From assembly GCF_019972315.1 (NCBI RefSeq), contig NZ_BLIZ01000001.1, forward strand, positions 1-64,000: a stretch of 64,000 bases of DNA, read 5' to 3'. The notes under the pieces were generated by a model. The model saw only the letters and a list, made by a program, of their open reading frames with translations. It was not told where the DNA came from and made no database searches. The translations under genes were made by a program, and so were the position numbers. Positions 36,218 through 45,113 of the stretch are shown piece by piece (positions within the stretch are counted from its first letter, which is position 1; each line of letters begins with the position of its first letter). The stretch comes from Geobacter sp. AOG1 (GTDB lineage Bacteria > Desulfobacterota > Desulfuromonadia > Geobacterales > Geobacteraceae).

Positions 36218-37291
36218 ATGGAAGATTTCGACACCTACAACAGGCCCAAAACGGGGACCCAATCCCGCTACGCCAGGTACGACCGGATTATGGGGTACAT
36301 CTCCTGGTTCCTCATTGCCCTGGTTGCCCTGGATATCGCGCTTCTTCCTTCCAGTGCTGCCACAACAGGCTACCTTGTCTTTTTCTGCGGCTTCTTGCTG
36401 GTCTATAACCTGGTGGCCCGCCATGTCATACATCCAGGGAAATCAGGCCCCACCAAGACCTTCATCGACCTGTTGATCTTCCTCTCCTTCACCGTCGCGG
36501 TGAGCTGGCTGACCGGCAAGGTGGCGAGCCCCTTCACCTCCATCATGTACCTGATCCTGATGGCAACCTCCCTGACCCAGGGGCGTAAAACCACTTACTT
36601 CATGGCCGCCCTGGCGGTGACATCCTACATCTTCCTCGCTGCTGAACAGGTTTCCCTCAACATCTTCGAACAGACCTTCGTCTCCAATATCCTGGAGATA
36701 CTCCCTTTCATGTTCATCGCTCATCTGGGGGCCATGCTCTCCAGTGAGGCGGAAGGCGCCCGCCAGGAAGCGGAGCAACTATCCCTTACCGACGAGCTCA
36801 CCGGCCTCCACAACATGCGCAATTTCTTCAACCTGGCAGCAGCCCACAAGGAACTGGTACAACGGAATGGTTCGACCCTGACCATCTGCATGCTGGACGC
36901 CGACAACCTGAAGCAGATCAACGATCGCCACGGCCATTTCGCCGGCACCGAAATGATCCGGCATGTCGCCCGTACCATCACCAGGAATATCCGTTCGAGC
37001 GACATCGCGGCCCGCTACGGCGGAGACGAATTCCTCGTCATGTTCACGGGCACCAGCAAGGAATCAAGCCTCATAGCCGTCCGCCGCATTGTCACCAACC
37101 TGGCCTCTACCCCCTTTGATTTCAACGGAACGCAACTCTCCACCACCATATCGGCCGGCGTTGCAGCCTTTCCCGAGGATGGTGCCGACATCCGGACGGT
37201 GATCGTGAAGGCGGACGAGGCGATGTACGTGAGCAAAAAGGGAGGGAAGAACCGGGTTACCGTGCATACTGAAGGAGAGGCCACAACATAG
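36218..37291 (+). CDS. Membrane diguanylate cyclase
   Basis: About 357 residues with some five or six membrane helices in the N-terminal half (about 27-170), of no named sensor family that I recognise, then a GGDEF domain. The active-site loop is RYGGDEF (Gly268-Phe272) and RSSD five residues before the loop is an intact inhibitory site. It should make cyclic di-GMP at the inner membrane. The ATG at 36218 is used; a TTG at 36209 lies nearer to AAGGG and is an alternative start. Monocistronic. Confidence 0.88.
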   Translation: MEDFDTYNRPKTGTQSRYARYDRIMGYISWFLIALVALDIALLPSSAATTGYLVFFCGFLLVYNLVARHVIHPGKSGPTKTFIDLLIFLSFTVAVSWLTGKVASPFTSIMYLILMATSLTQGRKTTYFMAALAVTSYIFLAAEQVSLNIFEQTFVSNILEILPFMFIAHLGAMLSSEAEGARQEAEQLSLTDELTGLHNMRNFFNLAAAHKELVQRNGSTLTICMLDADNLKQINDRHGHFAGTEMIRHVARTITRNIRSSDIAARYGGDEFLVMFTGTSKESSLIAVRRIVTNLASTPFDFNGTQLSTTISAGVAAFPEDGADIRTVIVKADEAMYVSKKGGKNRVTVHTEGEATT

Positions 37292-37327
37292 CGGCAACTC
37301 AGGTTGACGAAATGAGTAACGGTAACG

Positions 37328-37498
37328 CTACAACTGCCGCCGATACCTGACGAGAAGATAGAGGCAGACCACGCCGCCCGCAACCATGCAGGCTACCCAC
37401 CCCCAGGCAACCCGCCGGCCGGTACCGCCGTAAAGAAGGGGATAGAGAAAGGACCAGGTAAGAAGAACGACCGACAGGAACTGCAGCGCTCCCTTCAT
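37328..37498 (-). CDS. 56-aa two-helix membrane protein
   Basis: A short frame beginning MKGALQFLSVVLLTW and ending VRYRRQL. Two hydrophobic helices (about 5-22 and 31-49) are separated by a short loop with GGTGRR. Its ATG overlaps the stop codon of the upstream dehydrogenase as ATGA, which argues for coupled translation and for a real gene. I recognise no family; it may be a small inner-membrane protein of unrelated function carried at the end of the operon. Confidence 0.6.
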   Translation of the reverse strand: MKGALQFLSVVLLTWSFLYPLLYGGTGRRVAWGWVACMVAGGVVCLYLLVRYRRQL

Positions 37499-38358
37499 GC
37501 ACGGATCGCCTTGAAGACGGCCGCGAAGTCCTCGTCGCCGAATCCCATCTCCCTGGCCCGCTTGAAGAGTTCATTGGCCGTGGCAGCGGAAAAAAGCGGC
37601 TGTTGCATCTCGTCCCCGAGGGCCACCGCAAGCCGCATATCCTTCTGCATGTGCTTGAGGGGGAAGGCGGTAGCGAAGCTCCCCTGACCGATCTGCCCAC
37701 CCTTCAGCCTGAACATCGGGTTGGCCATGGCGCCGGCGTCGATGACCTCCAGGATGTCGGCCTGATGGAGACCGGCACGTTCCCCCAGCGCAAGCCCCTC
37801 GCAGAAGGCCGTCATCATTCCCCCCATGACCATGTTCACCACCAGCTTCATCCGGGCGCCGTTTCCCACCTCTCCCAAGTGGAGAATCTTCTTCCCCATC
37901 CGTTCAAGACCGGGAAGGGCTTCATCGTAGAGGGAGCGGTCGCCTGCAGCAAGGATAATGAGGGTCCCGTCTTCGGCCGGCTTCCGGCTTCCCGATACCG
38001 GTGCCTCCAGAAACCGGCCGCCCCGGGCGGTGACGGCGGCGGCGATTTGACCAGAAGTGGCTGCATCGACCGTGGACATGTCCACGTATCCTTTCCCCGC
38101 GGATATCCCCGCCAGCACCCCGTCCGGGCCATCGAAGACCGCCAGGGCAGCAGCCGGATCGGCCAGCATGGCAAAGGTTACCTGGCAGGCTTCCGCCACC
38201 TGCCGCGGTGTTGCCGCAACCGTGGCGCCAAGCGCCTCAAGCTCCCGGCATTTCTCCGCAGAACGGTTCCAGACCGTCACTCCGAATCCCGCTTTGACCA
38301 GGTTCTTCGCCATGGAACTCCCCATGATGCCAAGACCGATAAAGCCGAATGTCTGCAT
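37495..38358 (-). CDS. Glyoxylate/succinic semialdehyde reductase
   Basis: A 287-residue beta-hydroxyacid dehydrogenase. The NAD(P)-binding motif is FIGLGIMGSSMAKNL at the N-terminus; the substrate-binding VSGSRKPAEDGTL and the catalytic lysine in GARMKLVVNMVMGG follow. It closely resembles, from memory, Geobacter sulfurreducens GSU1372, an enzyme reducing glyoxylate and succinic semialdehyde with NADPH. AAAGGAG favours the ATG at 38358 over a TTG at 38364. It lies 12 bases after pabBC on the same strand. Confidence 0.88.
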   Translation of the reverse strand: MQTFGFIGLGIMGSSMAKNLVKAGFGVTVWNRSAEKCRELEALGATVAATPRQVAEACQVTFAMLADPAAALAVFDGPDGVLAGISAGKGYVDMSTVDAATSGQIAAAVTARGGRFLEAPVSGSRKPAEDGTLIILAAGDRSLYDEALPGLERMGKKILHLGEVGNGARMKLVVNMVMGGMMTAFCEGLALGERAGLHQADILEVIDAGAMANPMFRLKGGQIGQGSFATAFPLKHMQKDMRLAVALGDEMQQPLFSAATANELFKRAREMGFGDEDFAAVFKAIRA

Positions 38359-38370
38359 ACGCAACTCCTT

Positions 38371-40155
38371 TCATTGCAGTTTGGCTCGTCGCCATTTCCG
38401 CACCGAATTGATGAGCCAGAGCTCCTCCGCCCGTGCCAGGTCCACGGGGGTGATGACCCTTTCCCGTATCTCTCCCCTCGCCAGAAGCTCCGCCCGAAAG
38501 GTGCCGGGAAGAATACCACTCGTCTGGGGAGGGGTGACCAGTTCACCATCCAGACGGGCCACAATATTGTGGTTCGCACCTTCGGTCATCTCCCCCCGCT
38601 CGTTCACAAACAACACGTCTCCGCAATAGGGGTGCCGGTCCAGGGCCGACCGGTAGAAGTGACGATGAGTAGTCTTGTGGTAGAGGAACGGGTCCGTCGA
38701 ATCCACCGGCGCCGGGGCAAGGGCGACCGGAACCGGCTCTTCCGTTGCAGATGGAGGTAGCATTTCCGTCTGGATGGTAAACGCCCCCTTCCGGTTCAGG
38801 AGGAGCCGGACCCTGGTGAGACCGGTGAGGGGGGCGGCGCGATGCTCCAGCACCAGGGCAATCTGCCCCAGGCGAAGGGGAAACCCGAAATAGTCCGCCG
38901 AGCGGGACAGGCGGGCCAGGTGTCGCTCCAGGAGAAAATACCCTTTCCCTTCTTCATGGAGCATGGTTTCCACAAGCTGGAAATCCGGGATCACATGCCG
39001 GGCAAAGTGGCTCTTGTCCAAGCATTCGTCGTACTCGGCATCGGCACTGGAACCGATGGTGATGCCGCTGCCGATCCCCAGTTCAGCCGTCCTCGCTGCG
39101 GTGTCCAAGACGGAAGTCCTGATAGCAACACTGAACACCGCCTCGCAGGGCCCCGCGTTATCCGCCGGTGGCGAGACATAGCCGATACAGCCGGTGTACA
39201 GGCCGCGAGGACCCTCCTCCAACTCCCGGATAATCTCCATGCTCCGTTTCTTCGGCGCCCCCGTCACCGACCCGCAGGGAAAGAGGGCCTGAAATATCTC
39301 CACAAGCCCCACGCCATCCCTGACCCGGCCGGTGATGGTCGAGCACATCTGGTGAACCGTTTCCAGCGTCTCCACGTCGAAGAGCGATTCAACCTTTACC
39401 GACCCGATTTCCGCTACCTTCCCCATGTCGTTACGCAGAAGATCGACGATCATCAGGTTTTCCGCTCGCTCCTTCTCGCTCTCCTTCAGCTGCGCTTTGA
39501 CCGTCTCGTCCTCACCATGCCACCGCCCCCGCCGTGCCGTACCCTTCATGGGGCGACAGGTGATGACACCTTGTTTCAGCTCGAAGAAGAGCTCGGGGGA
39601 GGCGGAAAGTATCTGGCAGCGCCCCGTATCCATGAAAGCACAGTAGGATGCCTTCTGGGAGCGGCAGAAGTCGTGGTAGCACGCCTGGGGATCGCCGTCC
39701 AGCCGGAAATGCTGGCGGAGCGTGAAGTTGACCTGATAGGTGTCGCCGGCGGCTATGTACTCCCGTACCCGTCCGACCATCGCACCGTATGCTTCCTGGT
39801 TGAGGGACGGGGTCCAGTCCGTCGTTTCGTAGCCGGTGACATGTTCCCTCTCCCCCACACCGTCCAGGCGCGAAGCAGCTCCGTACCGCCGCCGGAAGAT
39901 GCCGAACCAGACCAGGGGAAGGGAGCCGGGGGGATGGGTCGTCAGACCGGTTCCAAGCCCCGGTGCGGCCTCGTAGGAGACGAAGCCGGCGGCGTGCAGG
40001 CCTTCCGCCACGGCAGCCTCTACCCGACGCAGCGCGGGAAGGACCTCATCCGCCGCATGGGCGACGATCTCCTCCACGAAACCGTCGAACCGGTACGAAG
40101 CGGAGTTACGGCGCGTGGTAAATGAATCGAGGAGGACGAGGGGGGTCGTGCTCAT
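38371..40155 (-). CDS. pabBC: Fused aminodeoxychorismate synthase I and lyase
   Basis: A 594-residue fusion. The N-terminal two thirds (about 1-355) is the chorismate-binding domain of PabB, with the PabB-specific lysine in CRPMKGTARRG and GSVTGAPKKRSMEII. The last third (about 370-594) is a class IV aminotransferase fold like PabC, with YHKTTHR carrying the PLP lysine and NERGEMTEGANHNIV. Together they make p-aminobenzoate from chorismate for folate, given ammonia or a PabA glutaminase, which is not nearby. The start overlaps the preceding gene's stop by ATGA. Confidence 0.92.
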   Translation of the reverse strand: MSTTPLVLLDSFTTRRNSASYRFDGFVEEIVAHAADEVLPALRRVEAAVAEGLHAAGFVSYEAAPGLGTGLTTHPPGSLPLVWFGIFRRRYGAASRLDGVGEREHVTGYETTDWTPSLNQEAYGAMVGRVREYIAAGDTYQVNFTLRQHFRLDGDPQACYHDFCRSQKASYCAFMDTGRCQILSASPELFFELKQGVITCRPMKGTARRGRWHGEDETVKAQLKESEKERAENLMIVDLLRNDMGKVAEIGSVKVESLFDVETLETVHQMCSTITGRVRDGVGLVEIFQALFPCGSVTGAPKKRSMEIIRELEEGPRGLYTGCIGYVSPPADNAGPCEAVFSVAIRTSVLDTAARTAELGIGSGITIGSSADAEYDECLDKSHFARHVIPDFQLVETMLHEEGKGYFLLERHLARLSRSADYFGFPLRLGQIALVLEHRAAPLTGLTRVRLLLNRKGAFTIQTEMLPPSATEEPVPVALAPAPVDSTDPFLYHKTTHRHFYRSALDRHPYCGDVLFVNERGEMTEGANHNIVARLDGELVTPPQTSGILPGTFRAELLARGEIRERVITPVDLARAEELWLINSVRKWRRAKLQ

Positions 40156-41024
40156 GGCGCTCTTTCCGTGCAGATGGTGGTCACCGGGCACTCACTGCAG
40201 AGCGGGCGAACCGTTCCGTCGCACCCCTCCGATATCCCGAGATGGCAGAGGGAGAAGTCGTATTTCACCGGGTCGGCCGGGTCGAGTTTCCGCAGGGCCG
40301 CCGTTATTTCCCGGGCCATGCGCCAGTCCGCCTGCCTGCGGGAGGTGAGTCCCAGGTTGCGCGCTATCCGCTGGATATGGGCGTCCACCGGAATGACGAG
40401 CTTGGCCGGGGAGACTTCACGCCAAAGTCCCAGGTCGATCCCGTCGGCAGGACGGGCCATCCAGCGCAGAAACATGCAGAGTCTTTTGCAGGCGCTCCCG
40501 GCAGCGGGCGACGGGAAGAAGAAGGGAAAGTAGGAGTCGGCAGGGATGCCTGCGGGGCCGAAGACCGGCGAGTAGTCCATGGCAAGGAGCGCCGCCGTGA
40601 ACTCGATGAGGGACGGGGTGATATCTTCCGCCGTTGCGTCGTAACAGCCGAGGAAGTAGTCGCCGATGGAGTCGGCCTCCTCCAGCATGGTGCGGGCCGC
40701 CAGCAACAGGGCGCAGAGGTCGCGATGGTCGTTGAAGCGGTGCTTGAAGCCGGCGTAGATCCGCAGCCCCGCGCCTGGCACGAATTCCTCCACGAACCGG
40801 CGCGGCGACCCTCCCATGGCGGCAAAGACGGTCTCCAGGTTTTTCAGGATGATCTTCACGTTGCCGTAGGCAAACGCCGCGGCGATGAAGCCGACAATTT
40901 CCCGGTCCGCCGGGTCGGGATAGCGGTGGCAGAAGGAGAGGGGATCGTTGGCCAGGTGCCGCGGCGAGCGGGCGGCATAAAGGCCGTCAAGGATGGTTTT
41001 CAGATTTTCACTTTTCACATTCAC
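40152..41024 (-). CDS. TIGR02757/DUF2400 family protein
   Basis: A 290-residue protein of a conserved but uncharacterised family. Its middle shows VIPVDAHIQRIARNLGLTSRR, which looks like the helix-hairpin-helix and catalytic Asp region of HhH-GPD DNA glycosylases. The end carries CHLGISEGCDGTVRPLCSECPVTTIC in part, a cysteine pattern like the [4Fe-4S] loop of endonuclease III. A DNA-repair or related nucleic-acid role is inference, strengthened by neighbouring nfo. The start is a GTG in a low-complexity GTGAAAA tract and is uncertain by a few codons. Confidence 0.78.
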   Translation of the reverse strand: MNVKSENLKTILDGLYAARSPRHLANDPLSFCHRYPDPADREIVGFIAAAFAYGNVKIILKNLETVFAAMGGSPRRFVEEFVPGAGLRIYAGFKHRFNDHRDLCALLLAARTMLEEADSIGDYFLGCYDATAEDITPSLIEFTAALLAMDYSPVFGPAGIPADSYFPFFFPSPAAGSACKRLCMFLRWMARPADGIDLGLWREVSPAKLVIPVDAHIQRIARNLGLTSRRQADWRMAREITAALRKLDPADPVKYDFSLCHLGISEGCDGTVRPLCSECPVTTICTERAP

Positions 41025-41027
41025 TTT

Positions 41028-41474
41028 TCACTTTTCACGGCTCTCGATGATAAACGTCACCGGCCCGTCATTGACAAGATGCACCCGCATCTCCGCCTGG
41101 AAGATGCCGGTAGCGACCGGCACCCCGAGTCCTTTCACCTTCGCCACGAACAGCTCATACAAGCGGTTCGCCTCATCGGGAGGGGCAGCGGTATCGAAGG
41201 AAGGGCGTCGCCCCTTGGAGCAGTTCCCCGCCAGGGTAAACTGGGAGACCGCCAGCATCGCGCCGCCGACCTCCTGAAGCGCCAGGTTCATCTTGCCGCC
41301 GGCGTCCTCGAAGAAGCGCAGCCCCACGATCTTCTCCGCCAGCCAGGCCGCGTCCCGTTCCCCGTCTCCCTTCTCCACCCCGAGCAGCACGAGCATGCCG
41401 CGACCGATAGCACCCACCGTCGCGCCGTCCACCTCCACACGCGCCTCGGTAACCCGCTGGATAACCGCTTTCAC
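41028..41474 (-). CDS. dtd: D-aminoacyl-tRNA deacylase
   Basis: A 148-residue enzyme that removes D-amino acids, and glycine, mischarged on tRNA. The two active-site motifs are SQFTLAG and NDGPVTF, where the family usually has NxGPVT. The N-terminus [17 protein letters not shown] is typical. It overlaps the macro-domain gene by ATGA. Confidence 0.94.
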   Translation of the reverse strand: MKAVIQRVTEARVEVDGATVGAIGRGMLVLLGVEKGDGERDAAWLAEKIVGLRFFEDAGGKMNLALQEVGGAMLAVSQFTLAGNCSKGRRPSFDTAAPPDEANRLYELFVAKVKGLGVPVATGIFQAEMRVHLVNDGPVTFIIESREK

Positions 41475-41989
41475 GCGAAGACCTTTTCGAACGTTTCCCG
41501 GTAGATGGCCAGCGCCTCGGCGCTAAAGGGGACGAACACGATCCGCTCCAGCTCCGGGTTGGCGGCCAGCGCCGTTTTCGCCTCCGTCAGGGCGACCTCG
41601 CACGCCTTCGTCATGGGGTAGCCGAAGACCCCGGCACTGATGGCGGGGAAGGCAAGGGACGTGAGACCGTTGTCGTGGGCAACCTGAAAGCAGCGGCGGT
41701 AGCAGCTTCTCAGGAGTGCCGGCTCCCCCTCGTTCCCCCCGTGCCAGACCGGTCCCACCGTGTGGATCACATGCCGCGCCGGCAGTTTATACCCCTTTGT
41801 GATTTTCGCATCCCCCGTGGCGCAACCGCCAAGAGTAGCGCATTCCGCCACCAGCTCCGGCCCCGCCGCCCGGTGGATGGCGCCGTCCACCCCGCCGCCG
41901 CCGAGGAGAGTATTATTGGCCGCATTGACAATGGCATCCACGGAAAGCCTGGTGATGTCAGCCTGGATGATTTCGATTTTTTCTTTCAT
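41471..41989 (-). CDS. Macro-domain ADP-ribose hydrolase
   Basis: A 172-residue single macro domain. The ligand loops are [21 protein letters not shown] and [12 protein letters not shown]; the N-terminal [21 protein letters not shown] is the MacroD type. These enzymes release ADP-ribose from proteins or O-acetyl-ADP-ribose. AAGGGG precedes the ATG at 41989; the longer frame runs out of frame-shifted nfo sequence and is not used. It is 11 bases after nfo. Confidence 0.92.
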   Translation of the reverse strand: MKEKIEIIQADITRLSVDAIVNAANNTLLGGGGVDGAIHRAAGPELVAECATLGGCATGDAKITKGYKLPARHVIHTVGPVWHGGNEGEPALLRSCYRRCFQVAHDNGLTSLAFPAISAGVFGYPMTKACEVALTEAKTALAANPELERIVFVPFSAEALAIYRETFEKVFA

Positions 41990-42000
41990 GGCATTACCCC

Positions 42001-42852
42001 TTACGGTTTCACCAAATCCCTCAGAACCCCGAGGTTCACCTCGTCCATCTCGTCGTTGTCCCCCTTGGGGGTCTCCAGTATCTTGGGAATCTTCACAAAG
42101 CGGGGGTCGTTCATGATGAAGCGGAAACCGTTCAGCCCCATAGCCCCCTGGCCTATGTGCTCGTGGCGGTCTACCCGGCAATTGAGCCCCTTCTTGGAGT
42201 CGTTGATGTGGAAGCACTGGAGCAGGCCGATACCAATGATCCGGTCGAAATCTGCCATGACCTGACGGTATCCCGCGTCGGAGGTGATGTCGTAGCCGGC
42301 GGCGAAGGTGTGGCAGGTGTCATAGCAGACGGCAAAGCGGTCGGGGTGGGAGGTGCCGTCCATGATGGCGCGCAGGTGCTCGAAACTGTACCCCAGATTG
42401 GTCCCCTGGCCGGCGGTGGTCTCCAGGAGAACCTTCCCCGTGAACTCGGGGACCAGGGCAAAGAGCTCGTCGAAGGCGGCGCAGACCCGCTTGATCCCCA
42501 CCTCTTCCCCATCACCGTTGTGGGAGCCGGGATGCATGACGATCTTCCTGATGCCGAGACATTCGCAGCGCCGCATCTCCTCGGCGAAGCCAGCCAGGCT
42601 CTTGTCCCGCACCTCACCCGGTGCGGCCCCCAGGTTGACGAGGTAGATGTCGTGGCAGACGACCTCGTGAAGCCCGGAGGCGGCCCATTTCTCCCGGAAC
42701 AGCGCCGCCTCGGCGGCTGAAGGCATCTTCCCCCGCCATTGGTTGGAGTTCTGGGTGAATACCTGGATCACGCCGCAACCGGCCTTCGCCCCCCGTTCAG
42801 GGGCGAGGTGAATACCGCCGGCGATGGACATGTGGGCACCGAGATAATCCAT
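42001..42852 (-). CDS. nfo: Endonuclease IV
   Basis: A 283-residue AP endonuclease of the xylose-isomerase-like TIM-barrel fold with three zinc ions. Visible ligand motifs are [61 protein letters not shown]. It cleaves DNA 5' to abasic sites in base excision repair. AAAGGA precedes the ATG at 42852. It leads the minus-strand run down to 37328, upstream of which lies a dispersed repeat. Confidence 0.95.
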   Translation of the reverse strand: MDYLGAHMSIAGGIHLAPERGAKAGCGVIQVFTQNSNQWRGKMPSAAEAALFREKWAASGLHEVVCHDIYLVNLGAAPGEVRDKSLAGFAEEMRRCECLGIRKIVMHPGSHNGDGEEVGIKRVCAAFDELFALVPEFTGKVLLETTAGQGTNLGYSFEHLRAIMDGTSHPDRFAVCYDTCHTFAAGYDITSDAGYRQVMADFDRIIGIGLLQCFHINDSKKGLNCRVDRHEHIGQGAMGLNGFRFIMNDPRFVKIPKILETPKGDNDEMDEVNLGVLRDLVKP

Positions 42853-42895
42853 ACAAGATCCTTTCTTATCCACGAAGAAAAACAAAAATCTATCT

Positions 42896-43151
42896 AACAG
42901 GGATGCACAGGATATTCAGGATAAAACCAAAACCATGTACCCCAAAAAGGCAATTGGACACGGAAAAAGCGGAAAACATCTGATTAAGACGGATGAACTC
43001 CAGATTCAGATTTCACCCTAAAGGTTCGTTGAAGTTGTAGCCTGAATCCGCAGTTATTCCGATTTTTCCGCCTCTTCCGTGTCCCAAACGCTTCTTTCAG
43101 ATTTAAATCATGATTGATCTTAATCCTGATTATCCTGAATATCCCTGTTAA
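42896..43151. repeat. Dispersed intergenic repeat, copy B
   Basis: Outer inverted ends are AACAGGGAT...ATATTCAGGATAA on the left and TTATCCTGAATATCCCTGTTAA on the right. The interior has a second inverted pair (GGACACGGAAAAAGCGGAAAA against TTTTTCCG...TTCCGTGTCC). The reverse complement aligns along its length with copy A at 14420-14599. It occupies almost the entire gap between nfo and the HIT gene; no coding frame is supported in 42853-43178. Confidence 0.75.
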
Positions 43152-43178
43152 TTCGATGTGTTGGTTTTACCAACTGCA

Positions 43179-43595
43179 TCAGGCTTTAAGTGATTTGTAG
43201 ATCGCCTCGATCCGCTCGGCGTACTCGGCGGGGGTGAGGTGCACCTCGGTGTGGGGCTCGGACCAGATGGGACGCGGCCAGAGGGGATCAGTGGTGAAGC
43301 GGGGAACCAGGTGCCAGTGCATGTGGGGGACCATGTTACCGAGGAGCTCGTAGTTAATTTTAGCCGGTTGGAACAGCCTGTACAGGGCGGCTGCCACAGC
43401 CGTCACTTCTTCCATGACGGCCGTCCGGACCTCCCGCTCCAGGTGGAACAGCTCGGTGACGTGGTCTTTGGTGAAGACGAAGCAATAGCCGGCAAAGAAC
43501 TGGTCTCGGTTGAGGAGAACATGGCAGTACTCCAGCTCCGCAATACGAAGGTCGGAATCGACTTCCCATTTATTGCACATCGGGCAGTCAGTCAT
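43179..43595 (-). CDS. HIT-family nucleotide hydrolase
   Basis: A 138-residue protein with the histidine triad PHMHWHLVPR. The CPMCN opening and DQFFAGYCFVFTKDHVTELF segment are typical of bacterial HIT hydrolases, which act on nucleoside phosphoramidates or dinucleotides; the substrate is unknown. GAGG precedes the ATG at 43595. It lies 72 bases beyond dapF and past dapF's terminator. Confidence 0.9.
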   Translation of the reverse strand: MTDCPMCNKWEVDSDLRIAELEYCHVLLNRDQFFAGYCFVFTKDHVTELFHLEREVRTAVMEEVTAVAAALYRLFQPAKINYELLGNMVPHMHWHLVPRFTTDPLWPRPIWSEPHTEVHLTPAEYAERIEAIYKSLKA

Positions 43596-43631
43596 GGTAA
43601 ACCTCGTAGGGGCGATCCTCGTGATCGCCCG

Positions 43632-43659
43632 AAAAAAAGGGCAAACACTAGGTTTGCCC
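43632..43659 (-). terminator. Terminator after dapF
   Basis: On the minus strand GGGCAAAC/GTTTGCCC with a five-base loop, followed by seven T. A second hairpin (GGGCGATC/GATCGCCC, 43610-43630) follows immediately and resembles a dispersed Geobacter intergenic motif. Confidence 0.85.
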
Positions 43660-43667
43660 CTGCATGG

Positions 43668-44507
43668 TTACAGGTTGATCTCGCCGGAAAACACCTCCAC
43701 CGCCGGCCCCGTCATATACACGTTGCCGTCCTCCGCCCACTCCAGTTCCAGATCGCCGCCGGAGAGGTGATTGAGAATCTTTTTCTCGGTTAGGCCGTTG
43801 AGGACGCCGGCGGCGCAGACCGCACTGGCGCCGGTGCCGCAGGCCAGGGTCTCGCCGGCGCCCCGCTCCCAGGTCCGCTGGCGCACTTCGGTGCGGGAGA
43901 TGATCTGAACGAACTCCACGTTGGTGCGGCGGGGAAACATGTGGTGGTTCTCGATGAGCGGCCCGTACTTCTCCACCTGGAAGTGCTCCACATCGTCCAC
44001 GAAGATGACGCAGTGGGGATTCCCCATGGAGACGGTGGTGATGGCAAAGGTCTCGTGGAGGATGTTGAGGGGAAGGGCCACCACCTGGCTGTCCTGGGGA
44101 TCGCCAAGCATGGGGATCTGGGCACGGGTGAGACGGGGCGGTCCCATATTGACCCGCACCTTCTCCACCTTGTCAACACCGTTGGTGAAGAGCTGCAGGG
44201 TGAGGATGCCGGCGCCGGTCTCGGCGGATATCTCCTTTTTGGTCACGATGCCGTGGTCATAGGCGTATTTGGCCACGCAGCGGATGCCGTTGCCGCACAT
44301 CTCCGACTCGGAACCGTCGGAGTTGAACATCCGCATCCGCACGTCCGCCTTGTCCGATGGCATGATGAGGATGAGACCGTCGGAACCGATGCCGAAGTTG
44401 CGGTTGGAAACCCGTATGGCCACCTGCTCCGGTTCTCCTACCTGTTCCGCGAAGCAGTTCACATAAACATAATCGTTGCCGGCACCGTGCATCTTGGTGA
44501 ATTTCAT
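43668..44507 (-). CDS. dapF: Diaminopimelate epimerase
   Basis: A 279-residue cofactor-free racemase converting LL- to meso-diaminopimelate for lysine and peptidoglycan. The two catalytic cysteines are in [10 protein letters not shown] and [27 protein letters not shown] is the standard N-terminus. AAAGGAG is seven bases from the ATG at 44507. Monocistronic. Confidence 0.96.
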   Translation of the reverse strand: MKFTKMHGAGNDYVYVNCFAEQVGEPEQVAIRVSNRNFGIGSDGLILIMPSDKADVRMRMFNSDGSESEMCGNGIRCVAKYAYDHGIVTKKEISAETGAGILTLQLFTNGVDKVEKVRVNMGPPRLTRAQIPMLGDPQDSQVVALPLNILHETFAITTVSMGNPHCVIFVDDVEHFQVEKYGPLIENHHMFPRRTNVEFVQIISRTEVRQRTWERGAGETLACGTGASAVCAAGVLNGLTEKKILNHLSGGDLELEWAEDGNVYMTGPAVEVFSGEINL

Positions 44508-44593
44508 GCTCTATCTCCTTTATCACAGAGGACTTAGAATAAGCTTCAGTAATAGCAAAAACTCCCGAAGGCAACAACAAAAAACCGCCCTGC

Positions 44594-44623
44594 TTGACCG
44601 GACCGGACCTTTTCCGCTATCAT
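44594..44623 (+). promoter_or_regulatory. Promoter for the 69-aa gene
   Basis: TTGACC (44594-44599), 18-base spacer, TATCAT (44618-44623). Confidence 0.45.
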
Positions 44624-44706
44624 GCAGCATCACGTACTAACTTGAATTCGAGAGAGACGTTCATTCCCCCACGAATTCACCACTACACAAAAGCGGAGAC
44701 TTTCCT

Positions 44707-44916
44707 ATGGAACTGAAGAACAGAGTATGGATGACCGGCAGCCTTGAGTGGTACGCCTACATCGACGATGCGGAGGTCTATCTCGGCCAGCGGGAGGTCC
44801 CCTACCCCCTGGAAGAAGGAGACCGGTGGATCAACCAGGTGGGCAACGTCTTCGAGGTCAGAGACGGCGAGATACTCCTTCTGGAGCGGGTCGCTCCTCC
44901 CGAGAGACACTGGTAA
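44707..44916 (+). CDS. Hypothetical protein, 69 aa
   Basis: I recognise no family. The protein is small, acidic, and aromatic-rich (VWMTGSLEWYAYIDDAEVYLG), probably all-beta, without signal or membrane segment. A GGAG is eight bases upstream of the ATG, a promoter lies at 44594-44623 and a strong hairpin follows the stop, so it is likely a real single-gene unit. Confidence 0.65.
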   Translation: MELKNRVWMTGSLEWYAYIDDAEVYLGQREVPYPLEEGDRWINQVGNVFEVRDGEILLLERVAPPERHW

Positions 44917-44928
44917 GCCAGCGACACA

Positions 44929-44960
44929 CCGGGTTTGCGTGTCCCTCGGCGCAAACCCGG
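44929..44960 (+). terminator. Strong hairpin after the 69-aa gene
   Basis: CCGGGTTTGCG/CGCAAACCCGG perfect 11-bp stem with a 10-base loop. There is no T tract, so termination is less sure. Confidence 0.5.
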
Positions 44961-45042
44961 ACACTACCCCCCTGCCAGCAGACAAGCACCGCCATCCCCT
45001 TCTCGACTCCGTCCCCTATGCTCCCCTTTTAGCGACCCGCCG

Positions 45043-45070
45043 TTGACAGCCGGTTGCAGTTCGGTAAACT
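45043..45070 (+). promoter_or_regulatory. Promoter for 2-oxoacid dehydrogenase operon
   Basis: Consensus TTGACA (45043-45048), 16-base spacer, TAAACT (45065-45070), about 40 bases before the E1 alpha start. Confidence 0.6.
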
Positions 45071-45113
45071 TCCCAAACAGCAGTCTCACCCTATCAGGGA
45101 AGGATAACCGTTC

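Noticed and set aside
42001-42217. Longer start for the macro-domain protein
   Set aside because: The extra 76 codons lie inside nfo in another frame; the ATG at 41989 has a good ribosome site.
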